A stretch of DNA of 64,000 bases from Xiphias gladius (taxonomy: Eukaryota > Chordata > Actinopteri > Istiophoriformes > Xiphiidae). How positions within the stretch are numbered: the stretch's first letter is position 1; every line of letters starts with the position of its first letter. The stretch spans positions 1,518,001-1,582,000 of the forward strand of contig NC_053418.1 in NCBI RefSeq assembly GCF_016859285.1, given 5' to 3'. The position numbers and the translations under genes were made by a program. The notes beneath the pieces were generated by a model. That model saw nothing but the letters and a program-made list of their open reading frames with translations. It did not search any database and was not told the DNA's origin. Of this stretch, positions 1-25,468 are shown one piece after another.

Positions 1-587
1 GCTGTGGGCTTCACTAACTGATGTTTTAATGATGCAGCCTTCAGCTTAAGACTCATCTAACTTAATCATGATACTACTCTTTACTATTGCTGCATTATAA
101 GACTCACACTTTACACCCTTTGTTTTTGCTGCTAAAAGTGCAATAACGTATTTTTAAGCTTTTTAACACTGCGATCTTTTTTCTGTGTGTAGTTTTTTTT
201 AGTTTTTTTTTTTTTAATAACAATTTCCTCGTCCTCTCGCTCTCAGTATTTCTATTGAGAACCTTTTGTTTTAGTTTAAAGTTGCTGAAATATTCACGTT
301 GAATCAAAAATGTTTTTTTAATCTAAAGTGTCAAAGGATATTTGGTTTTGCCACATTATTGATTTTATACTGATGGAACACCGAGCACTTCCAGTCACTG
401 GGTATAAATATTTCTGCCTCAAGGACCAACAAGGAAATCCAGTATTTAAGTTATGCCTGATATCAGACTGTTTGTCACATTAAAAATAAACACCTGGAGA
501 TTCTTTTCTGGTTGTTTAACCCAAGTGTTAAACATGTCAGAGTGCTGCTCTGATCCTGTTTCTCTGTGTCTGGTTGTAGATGGCTTC

Positions 588-589
<2 letters not shown>

Positions 590-661
<72 letters not shown>
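590..661. repeat. (TG)n microsatellite
   Basis: About 36 uninterrupted TG units lie in the slc12a2 intron. In the transcript this is a UG tract, and it is complementary to the CA tract at 766-850. Confidence 0.97.
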
Positions 662-663
<2 letters not shown>

Positions 664-765
664 CCCAAACAAAGTGCAGCAGTGATAATAGTGACTGTTG
701 TTTTGAGTCACAAGGTTCTTGCTGGTTGGAGACAGAGCTGAATGAGAGCATTGACAACATCCACC

Positions 766-772
766 TACACAC

Positions 773-834
<62 letters not shown>

Positions 835-850
835 CCACACACACACACAG
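766..850. repeat. (CA)n microsatellite
   Basis: About 40 CA units with a few interruptions (a CG near 777 and CAACCA near 833). It is the complement of the TG tract 104 bases upstream. Confidence 0.97.
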
Positions 851-1404
851 CTCGCTGACACTGATATCGCTGACATGTCACAGTCTTGTGTAATTCCTGC
901 AGACAGAAACACTTGCTCTTGTTTTATTTCTTGTTTATTTTAAGTTGCTCTGTAAAATGTGCAGAAAATAAAATCTAACAGAAAAAAGATCTAACCTTTG
1001 TGTGTATCTGTCCTGCTCTTACACGCTGCTTGTTTCCTCAGAAGCGTCGATGGTGGGGTTTCTACAGTACTAACAACTAACAGATGTCCCATAATGTTGG
1101 TAGGTATCGAGCTTTGAAAGCAGAGTTTGTCTCCTGTCCTTCAATTCAGTCAGTATTTTGTGATCAGGTGATTTTCATATTCAACTACTCTATTTAGGAC
1201 CAAAGCCTGTTGATTTTTAAAAGACTGCAGTGAGTTTCTGAATGTGTTGTTCATGCGTTTCATCCAGCAGCCCTGTGCCTCTTTTCTCCACTTGCTGTAA
1301 CGACTGTGTGAAGCTCTCACTGTGGGATTTTAGGAGATTAAACAGCCTCATTCAGTTTTTTAGATTTTCAGGACACGTAAGTGCTAAGAGTCTTGTGTTC
1401 TTGA

Positions 1405-10725
<9,321 letters not shown>

Positions 10726-11185
10726 CACACACACACACACACACACACAAAAACATATGTACAGTGTCCACACGCAACACGTGTGTATGTATTACGGTTT
10801 TCCGCAGCCTTCATCCGCAGACAGAAATATTACCACGCTTTCAAGATTCACCAACGTGAAACTGTGACAAGAGAAAAGTGTTAAAAGTCTAATGTTGTGT
10901 TTCCATTCAGCTTAATCTGACAACATTTCTGTCTCATCCACAAACTAATCGACCCCATCAACTTTGACATGGCTGGGCCTTTTCTCTCCGACAGTAACGG
11001 GCCATATGCTCCGTGTGTTTCACATGAATGAGTGCAAATATTAACTTGTTGTGTCCAGTTTTAAGGTTTACCTGTGATGATAAAACCCCTGATTGCAGAG
11101 TGTGTGTCGGTGTTCAGGTGGCTCTGTGTCTCTGGTAACGTCATTTTTGTACATTATTTTATTAAAATATTAACCGGAGTCTGTG
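10726..11185 (+). other. slc12a2: slc12a2 3' untranslated region
   Basis: The region follows the TAA at 10723-10725. It opens immediately with a (CA)n tract (10725-10748) and ends near an ATTAAA polyadenylation signal at 11161-11166. The CpG-rich block of the next gene begins right after. Confidence 0.65.
11161..11166 (+). terminator. ATTAAA poly(A) signal of slc12a2
   Basis: ATTAAA variant signal about 440 bases after the stop codon, followed by a T/G-rich stretch (GTCTGTGTCTAGTTTTTC) typical of the downstream element. Confidence 0.6.
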
Positions 11186-11199
11186 TCTAGTTTTTCTTC

Positions 11200-12450
11200 T
11201 GGACCATTTCGTCGTCCGGCGGCTCTACAGCAGATTTCAGGTGCCGAACACCTGCGAACCGGCCGGTTTGGGCTGCCCTGCCCTTCGCCGGACACAGAAT
11301 GACTCGGGACGGGGCGAGGCTGCGCCCAGCGGCGGAGGACAGAGGAGAGAGGGCTGCCGAGTTAAGACATCTTTCCGGACGCCCCAGACGTTTTTCACAG
11401 AGGCAACGTGAATATGCGGAAGTGCACATCAGAAAAACCTTCCACGGCTGCTACAACAAATAAAACCAAACTAGTACAGAAGCAGTAGAAAAAATGATAT
11501 ATGTATATTTATAAAAAATAGATAAATTGGTGCATTTATTTTTGTAATGAGATTTTTGATCATTCAAACAACCAACACCTCGGACATGAATATGTGGGTC
11601 GTTTAGTTGTTATATGTGGACGGTGAATCTGTCCAACACACTGAGGATTCAAACGACAGCGAGCTGCTCCTCGCTGGAACCTCAACGTTCCTCCGAATCG
11701 TTTCAAAACTTCCGCAGAAGCGCGGGACAGTCCCGGGACAGGTGCTTCAGGGGCCGGCTCGTTGAATGTCGGCCCCGCAGCCCCGGGTCTGACGAGGCGG
11801 TGGGCGGGCTTTGTTTTTTCTCTCCCGACCTTCTTGACCGGGACGGCAGCTCTGGCCTCTGAGCTTTACGGAGCACCTGAAGGCAGCGCAGCTCCGGGGA
11901 CGGTCCTCGTTGCTCTTGAACGCAGCGCGTCGCCTTCGAGGCAGCAGAAGAGACAAACCTGCGTCCCGGACTGAGGCGACGCGGCGCGGACCCGGGGACA
12001 AGGTGAGACTTTCACGACATTTCACCTGAAGCTGCTGCTGCCGAAACGATCGGGAATGAGTCGGGACTACCCGGTAAAGCGTCCCGGCGCAGCGGCGCAA
12101 CCGGAGAGCCGGTTCAGAGGACTGTACGACCCCCCTTTAACTCGTCGGTCCCCCTCAGTTTGCTGGTGGCAGATGTTGAGGCAGATGTCTGTTTAATTTC
12201 CAGGTGTGACCGTTCCTACAGTGGCTACCTGCCGCTGCAGTGACCTCTCGGCCGCAGACCGGTGCGGGTCTCGGGGGGCTCCGGTACCGGTCTCCGGGCG
12301 TCCGCACCGACACCTGCCCGACTTCATCATCATCACCATCATCATCATCGCGACAGTGTGACCACCGAAACGCACGTGTTTTTCGAGGTGTTACGTGGAC
12401 GTTTTGTAACAGCGCGTGATTAGGTAGGCACAGCGCGAGATCGATTGACA
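11200..12450 (+). promoter_or_regulatory. CpG-rich promoter block, probably of nudt12
   Basis: The block is clearly richer in G+C and CpG than its surroundings, for example around 11,280-11,350, 11,740-12,000 and 12,050-12,310. A good donor (ACAAG|GTGAGA) sits at 12,001/12,002. It could close a non-coding first exon that splices to the segment just before the nudt12 ATG at 13,460, where GGGCAG precedes GCGGCA. A CAT/ATC trinucleotide run lies at 12,323-12,350. Assignment to nudt12 rests on position and strand; the exon is inferred. Confidence 0.5.
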
Positions 12451-12554
12451 GCTGTTTGCACCAATGAGAGGACGAGAGGGAGGGCCCCTTCTCACACACA
12501 CGCACACACACCCGGAAGACAAATAAAAGGGGCACCGAGTCCAGTCACGGATGA

Positions 12555-12770
12555 TCAGTGGCGGAGAAAGTACTCGGATACTTTACTCAAGTGAAAGTAC
12601 TGATACCACACTGGAAAAGTACTCCGTTACAAGTAAAAGTGCTGCTCTGAAAAAGTATCTTAAGCAAAGTATTATTGTGAGTATTATCAGCTAAATGCAC
12701 TTAAAGCAACAAAGGTAAAAGTCCTCAGTGCAGAGAAATACTCTGGTTTTACACATCTCATCATTAGATG
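12555..12770 (+). repeat. dispersed teleost repeat (AAGTAC-rich family), copy 1
   Basis: Starts with a CAGTGGCGGAGAAAGTACT-type end, then repeats short words such as AAGTAC, TACTTTACTCAAGTGAAAG and AAGTAAAAGTGCTGC. A related sequence in the opposite orientation occurs at about 30,925-31,045. From memory this is a very common fish dispersed element, probably a non-autonomous DNA transposon; the family name is not assigned. Confidence 0.7.
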
Positions 12771-13459
12771 ATCGCTACCGGTGCATTCACGCCTACACGC
12801 ATTGTAGTGTTGAAGCCGGCTGAGTTTTAGCTCAATTTCAACCGTTTCGCATGAGGCTGCAGCTGGTGACTATTTGGTTTTTTATTTTATTTTACTTCGA
12901 TCGATGCAGGAGCCCAGAGCGACACCATCCGTCTTGTTTTGTGGTCGAAGTCATTAAAACGACTACGAGGAGCAAACAGCAAACCTTCCCGTTTAAGAAG
13001 CAGGAACCGCGAACTGCTCAGAAATTCCGTGTGAAAATTGACGCACGCTATTGTCAAAATACCAATACCGATGAATTTCCCGTCGATCGATCGACTCCTG
13101 GTGTCGGCTCCACTTGTGTAGGCTGTCGGGTAGTTTCCCCTTCGACAGGCCAAGACAGGTTCACACCTTTGATTTCTCAAATCCAAACTGAGCTACATTC
13201 TCAGCCATGGCCATGACTTCAGAAATACCGTGTCCATGGATCCAACAGTTTTTTCAAAATGATTTTGATTTTTCATGTTTCATGTATCTGGTTGACTGTG
13301 CAGACACTAGCTGAGACCCAGATTAGATCTGACGAGCTGGAATAAATCAGAAATCAGCCGTCAACTGCCCGGTCGAACCAAATAAACACACCAGATAACT
13401 GTGTCCAGATCCTGGTTTATTAACGCGGGGGTTCATCCTCGGTGTCCGGGCAGGCGGCA
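12771..13459. other. intergenic or 5' intron of nudt12
   Basis: Lies between the dispersed repeat and the nudt12 start codon. No ORF with homology is recognised. It would be intronic if the donor at 12,002 is used. Confidence 0.5.
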
Positions 13460-19312
<5,853 letters not shown>

Positions 19313-19710
19313 CCTCCAGCCTTTGGCACGTGACCTCCCAGCCAGCCGAGGCAGACCTGGGTCAGATGGGTCTTAAAAAAAAAAAAAAAAAAACGAAACA
19401 GCAGCAGTTGTCTGAACTGGTTGCTGCCTTGTTACGACAAACCAGCTGTAAGTCGAGGGAATCGCTTTCAGGTTGCATTCACTGTTAAATGACTTCCGAT
19501 CATCTGAATTCACTGCTTGAATGTGGATGAGACAGCCATTACAACATCTACAGTCAAAGGCAAAGGTGAGACAGAGGTGTACAAAAATAAGAAAGATCTC
19601 GAACAATAGACTCTTACTTGAAAGCAACAGACACTTCAGCTGTCAGGTTTGAACTTACACTCAGAGACTGTGTGTGATGAAGGATCAAATAAAAGGTAAA
19701 GAGTTCAGAT
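19313..19710 (+). other. nudt12: nudt12 3' untranslated region
   Basis: Follows the TGA at 19,310-19,312 and ends soon after an AATAAA at 19,688-19,693. It includes an A run at 19,376-19,393. Confidence 0.6.
19688..19693 (+). terminator. AATAAA poly(A) signal of nudt12
   Basis: Canonical hexamer on the + strand 376 bases after the stop. It is 65 bases from the candidate signal of the oppositely oriented receptor gene. Confidence 0.6.
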
Positions 19711-19757
19711 AAGTTACGTCAACCCCACAGACACCTACAGCGTAACAAAAGCAACAT

Positions 19758-20758
19758 TTTATTTTTGAAGCAAAATTTGAAGGCATGTCAAAGCCACCGT
19801 TTAAAACCCCCCCCCCCAAAAAAAACCCTCTAATTTCAATTAAAGTCGGGATATTTATGTTGAACAGCTGAACGCGAGTCAGCATTGTTTTTTTTATCAC
19901 TTTGAAAATGCGGCTATACTGTCACATTAAACAATTCCCTATTACTATTGTAATAGGGAATTGTTGTACTATACATCTGTTAAATGTAATTTAATGCGGT
20001 ATCCAAGATCAACGCTAGAATTACGGCCTCGCGGTTGCACGCCTCTGCCAAACAAGCAAGTTGCAGTTTACATCCATGCCTGACCACTCATATAATATAT
20101 GTAGCAAAGACTTTGAAGTAATTTAATAAAAAGGTATTGCGTGTATTTAATCATAATTAGCGAAACTTAAACTGAAATTAATTGGAAATTAAATTGCTTA
20201 ATATCTGTAACTCTCCTTGTCCACGACCACATTTTGACAGACATGATAATATTGTAAATATATGCATTTTAACATGCTAATATGATAAACATTACATATC
20301 AAACATAAGCAAATATGCAAACTGTATGCGTGTCTTGTTGTTGCTGTTTCTGCAACGTAAGGTCCCGAGCTGGAATCAAATCACTTGGCCACGAGTACAT
20401 CCGCTGTATGCAAGATGCAATGATAATCATGCTAACACGCTAGCATCAAAGATTATGTTAGCTCTATATTAAAACAGTAATAGCTGTTTACGTGAGTCTC
20501 AACATGCTAACTGTAGGCTCGTTAGCATCCTATTCTATCATCCTATCCTGAGCAAATGCTGATTTTTAAGTACAACTGAGGCTGACAAAGTCTATTTTAG
20601 ACCGACAGCGTGTCCAGATTAAATAGTCAAAAAGAAAACAAAAAGACGTGAGTGGATGTGAACAGACATGAGCTTGAGTCTTAGATGTAATGATTGTTAG
20701 AGCCAGCTAGCTTGGCTACAGCCTTTTGGTCTTGTTTTTTTTCAACTATGTCGACGAC
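19758..20758 (-). other. cytokine-receptor 3' untranslated region
   Basis: Runs from the receptor stop codon at 20,759 to an AATAAA read on the - strand (TTTATT at 19,758-19,763). The stretch is AT-rich with several ATTTA-like words and contains the 15-bp inverted repeat at 19,930-19,965. The true transcript end is inferred from the hexamer only. Confidence 0.45.
19930..19965. repeat. perfect inverted repeat / hairpin
   Basis: Arms at 19,930-19,944 and 19,951-19,965 (AACAATTCCCTATTA and its exact reverse complement) flank a six-base loop CTATTG. The arms are 15 bp with no mismatch. Confidence 0.95.
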
Positions 20759-23700
20759 CTAGCATGCGATACTGACAATGTCTCCGTCCTCATCTGCAGT
20801 TTTTGCAGTAAAGCAGCTGTTTGCGATATAATCACCCTCACAGATCAGATAGGAACAGCCCGTCACTTCAGTCTCAGTTTCGACATCCATTTTCCCCTGA
20901 AAGGAAGAGTTGAGAACATACTGTGCGTCACTGGTCATCCCACAAACACAGGGACTATCAGCGTTAGCCACGAGTTCATGAAAATGACATTTTACAGCGC
21001 TCTGGTGAGATGTCTGGCAATGGCGAAGCCGCCAGTTCTCTTCCTCTTTCTGAGGAAACCGACTGTTAGCTTGGTTGATCTTAGGCAGCAGAGCAGCGTC
21101 GGCCTCTCTGCCCTCCTCAGACATGGAAACTCTGTCAGGATGGTGGGACTGGGGTTGGTGCGCTGCGGTTACTGGAGAATCAGAAACGTACTCTGTGTCC
21201 AGTCTGAGAGCTGAAAGTTTGACGACCAGGTGACTGGGCGGCAGCAGAGAGCTGTCTTCGTGTACGTCCTCTTCTGATGAAGGCAGAGTCTTTGGTTCGA
21301 CCGCGATGACACTTTTCTCTCTGAGTATATCTGGCACCTGGAAGTCTGTGATGTCCAGGATGTTTCTCTCTGCAAATTTCTGTTCAAGGGAATAAATGAT
21401 GGGATTTTAACCAGGAACAAAACTTGTGTATGGATGAAGAAAAGTTTAGATTTCTGGAAGACAGGAACTGTCTGGTGCGCTGGGGTCATTACAGACACAT
21501 GCTGCAACACACGGGAATTTATTTTTAAGTTCTAGGTCTTTTTGTTGAAGATTTTCACAGTCTACAACCAATCTACCAAATAAATCAGTACACTGTGTCC
21601 AGTCTAATAACAGGTATCCGGACATGTCTAGAACGCATGCAATAGACTTGCTGGAGCTTGCTTACATCTGTCACATGTAGGGTCCATCACAATTTTCTGC
21701 CAGACTGCATCCGGGATTTGTTCATTTAAGTCCTCCAGTGGAGATCCCCAAAGTTTACAAAGATACCAAACCTGTCACGGAAAATCTTGCACGTTTTCTA
21801 TTTAACTGAACGGTGCGGCCATAAAATAACATGGCATTTCTGAATATTTTACCAACTGTAAACATCACGTACCTTCAGTGAGGAGTTGAAACAAAGTTTG
21901 GTAAGACAATCCCAACTCAAGGACCATTTGCTGGCATTTTCCATAGTTTTCAGATTTATCTCACACTGATGAAGACTGTGCGATAAAATTGAAAGCTCTG
22001 GAAAAAGCTAGGAGGTGACTTTGAGTCAGAATTCTTGCGTCAAACTACTATTTCCAAGGCCAGAAAGAAACTTAAAAAAACAAAACAAAGGAGGAAAATC
22101 AAGTTTTTAAGAGGCTAATGCCTCACAGAGTCTGGCAATAACCTCCACTAACGACCACTTAGAATAATCCACATTGTGCAAGTTTGCAAAATAATACTAA
22201 AACAGATAACGGCTTCAATCACATTAAACCCAACAAATGTGAAATGTTACGGACAGGTGATAATGAATCAACACGCTCCACACTGGCCTGTACTGTACAG
22301 AGGGGGCTCAATCCTCAAAAGCAAAAGTTTGAAATCAGAGATAATGATTAAGATTATTAGTCTTATTATTATCATCATCATGATTAGTAGTAGTAGTGCA
22401 CTGCTCTGGGAAGAGCAGTGCAGAGGCGGAATTGAATTTTCTCTGAAGAAAAAAATGCCTTGAGACTAAAACTGGTCGTGTCATGTGAACCAGCTGTCTT
22501 TAAGTCCGGCTGTGAGCAGAACGTCTCCTAACTTGTAGGTAAATCACCTGGAAACTCGGCAGTAAGCGCCACTTCGTGAGCAAACCCAGATGTAAAAGCT
22601 GTGAAAACCAGATTACCTGGTGGTTTGGGTCCATCGCCCACTGTCCTGCCGTACTGCACCAAGGGCTGGAGATGGGGGGGAAGAAGTACGACTTGTACCT
22701 GCGCAGTGCAGAGGAAATTTAATTTGGCAGCTGGAGCAAGAAAGTAACATTTTTTCGAGGAATATTTTTGATCTGATATTTTAGAAACAAAACGTATGTC
22801 TCGATGATCTTTTCAACGTATTGTAGTCGTCGTTCTTGACATTTTCCTACGTTCCAGAAGTTGTTTGGGCTGCAGGCCAAACGACAGCGAGACGCTCATG
22901 CTGAGCGACATAATGTGGCAAAACCAAAGCTCCTCCCTCCCACGTGATCCAACCAATCACCAGCCACGTTAAACGGACAGCAGGTTACATTCCTGCGTGA
23001 TTTACTGGCGCGTGGACTCACACAGTCCTGGACAGGATGCAGATGATCCCCACAGTGAGAGCTATCAGCAGGAGAGGAGTCACCGTGGCCACCACCGGGA
23101 CCTCGTCTGAAAAGGAAGCACATCCACGCTCACTTCTTTCGAAACCAGAATCAAAGGGTTTGTAAATGTTTTTACGCCAGCGACAGTTCCAGCTGATGTG
23201 TTTCTGCACCAGATTTTGTTCATTTATTTTAGTATGTCATGTTGACCGGTGACTGAGCCATCATTCCAGAGATTTCCACGGTTCAGAAATCATTTTCCAG
23301 GCCGTGCTTATGCTTTAAAATACGAGTACCTAACCAACATCGTGCCAAAATTACAGTTATAAAAGGCTGAAAAGTCCTGTTCTCAAACCCAAAGAAAATG
23401 AGAAAACATTTTTGCTGTTTGAACACCAGACAATCTGCTAACTCTTTACTTCAACTCCTCCTATTTAGCATTTAGAAGCAGAATATAATCATTTAATAAT
23501 ACACACTGTAATATAGTTAAGGAGTATTTAGAGTATTTGTCAACAATCACAACTTCTACTATGAGGAAATGCTTTCTATGATTACAACTGTATTTTACTA
23601 CATTGTGATTCGTTATCTGTTAGTACAGCAGCCTCTGCTTATGGGTGGAGGAGATGAAGTGGTTGACAGACGCATCAATAAACACTTTGCTCTGCTTAGC

Positions 23701-25370
23701 ACTACATTCTAGCCGGTTATAAACCATCGGATCAATGCTCATATACTGCTCATTAATACCAAATCCCGGGACTGATCGGACCTCGCTGAGCGGCCTCCCA
23801 CCTCTTCGCTAGATCTGTCTGCTGGCGCTCTCACGTGGACGCTGGGTTTCAATTCGTGATGTAAGACCGTGCTCCGGAGCGGCTGGTGAAACTCACCGAA
23901 GTGTGTTCTGACGGAGACGATGTGTCTGGATTCGTTGTCGGCCAGCAGGAGCAGAGAATACTCGGTGCCAGGTTTCAGGTTGGTAAAGGTGTGCCGCTGT
24001 TGGTCCGGCCACACGGACAGAGCTGGAATAGTCGTGCAGATGATTGAAAAGACCGGTTTCCAAATCTCTAAACGTCCCATCAAATATACTCTTCACCAGC
24101 GTAACCATCATTACTTTTTATATGAAAAAAAACCCCTGTGTTTTGGCAAGAAATTGAAGTGGGATTTCACATTAAAATAATATATTCTTGTTAATATTCT
24201 TAAACACTACGAGTTTTGCTTAAATTGCTCAGTGATGTGACAAATAATTCGCTATAAAGATAAAATGTGTTCTTATTGGCTAAATTCTCCAGTTTATTTT
24301 TAAATCAGAGACTAATGGGGCGACGCATCCCAGGGGAAAACTCCGTCACCCTACTTTGTCCCCCTGAGTTTTCCTTCAGCGTCACCGCGTATCTGTTCAC
24401 TCTGATTGGCCAGGACTTGTTCTGCCACGCCCACACAGCCGTCACCAGTGTTTTGGTCACGTTAACGGCCTTCAGCCTGACGGCCTCCACCAGAGCTGAG
24501 AAAAAAAAAAAAACAAACAGCCAGAGGACACCGTTTACGTCTCACGTTCAAATCCATTTATTGACAAATAACGTTGTGAGGAGTTCCTGTTTACCTCCCT
24601 GCAGCAGACTGGCAGACATGGACCGAGGAGATCCACACTGCTGCTCGTAGACGGGGAACACCCTGATCACGTAGGACTCGTCCCGGTCAACATCTGCAAA
24701 CACGCCACACAGTTAGAAGACCCTGCGTGTGCTCTACCACCCAACCTGGACTCCAGTGATTCTCTTAATTGGCCTCTTTGTTTCGCAGCCCTTTCAGAGT
24801 AAAAGCCCAGCTACCGATAATCACATTTCTCTGCTGGAAGGCTTTTGCTGTGAACTGCGAGCAACTGAACAAAAATCCGACAATCAGGATCTGATGATGA
24901 ACAGAATAACCGCATGGCTGTCATGTGACAGATCAGTTTGTAGATGGTGTTACAGCGCAGAGGACAGTGCCTATCTTTCATTGGATATGCGCGGTCCAGC
25001 ATTCAATTTTGAGGCGTGAAAAACACACTCACAAATATATAGTTTCATTTTTTAAAAAGACGGACAAAGACAAAAAAAAAAAAAAAAAAAGAAAGCAGCT
25101 GCTCAATGTAGTTTGTAATTCAACAAACAGGAGGAAACGGTGCATTTGTGACTACTTGGGACTACTTTCAGCAGTGGATTAATCCACATTTGGCGCTCTA
25201 GTTAGTATTTGGGGCAGCATGGTGTGTGTGTGTGGGACTGAGTCAAGGGTGTGTGTGTGTGGATGGTGGAGAAGGAATGTTTCACCCAGTGCAATAGTGT
25301 GACTCACTGATGTGCTTTTAATGGATTCTGGAAACAGCGGAGCTCTGTGACTCAGAGGAATCAGACATTT

Positions 25371-25468
<98 letters not shown>

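Noticed and set aside
446-912. Long open frames on both strands rich in Cys-Val or Thr-His repeats
   Set aside because: They are translations of the TG/CA microsatellites and show no protein character outside the repeat.
11747-12100. Arg-rich open frames in the CpG block on both strands
   Set aside because: They are the expected result of GC-rich sequence lacking stops; no recognisable domain and no splice-phase support.
20726-21214. 162-codon open frame on the + strand
   Set aside because: It is antisense to the last coding exon of the cytokine receptor, whose frame continues in phase from 14 upstream exons.
25179-25463. 94-codon - strand open frame beginning with Cys-Val repeats
   Set aside because: It is a CA microsatellite translation that runs into intron sequence.
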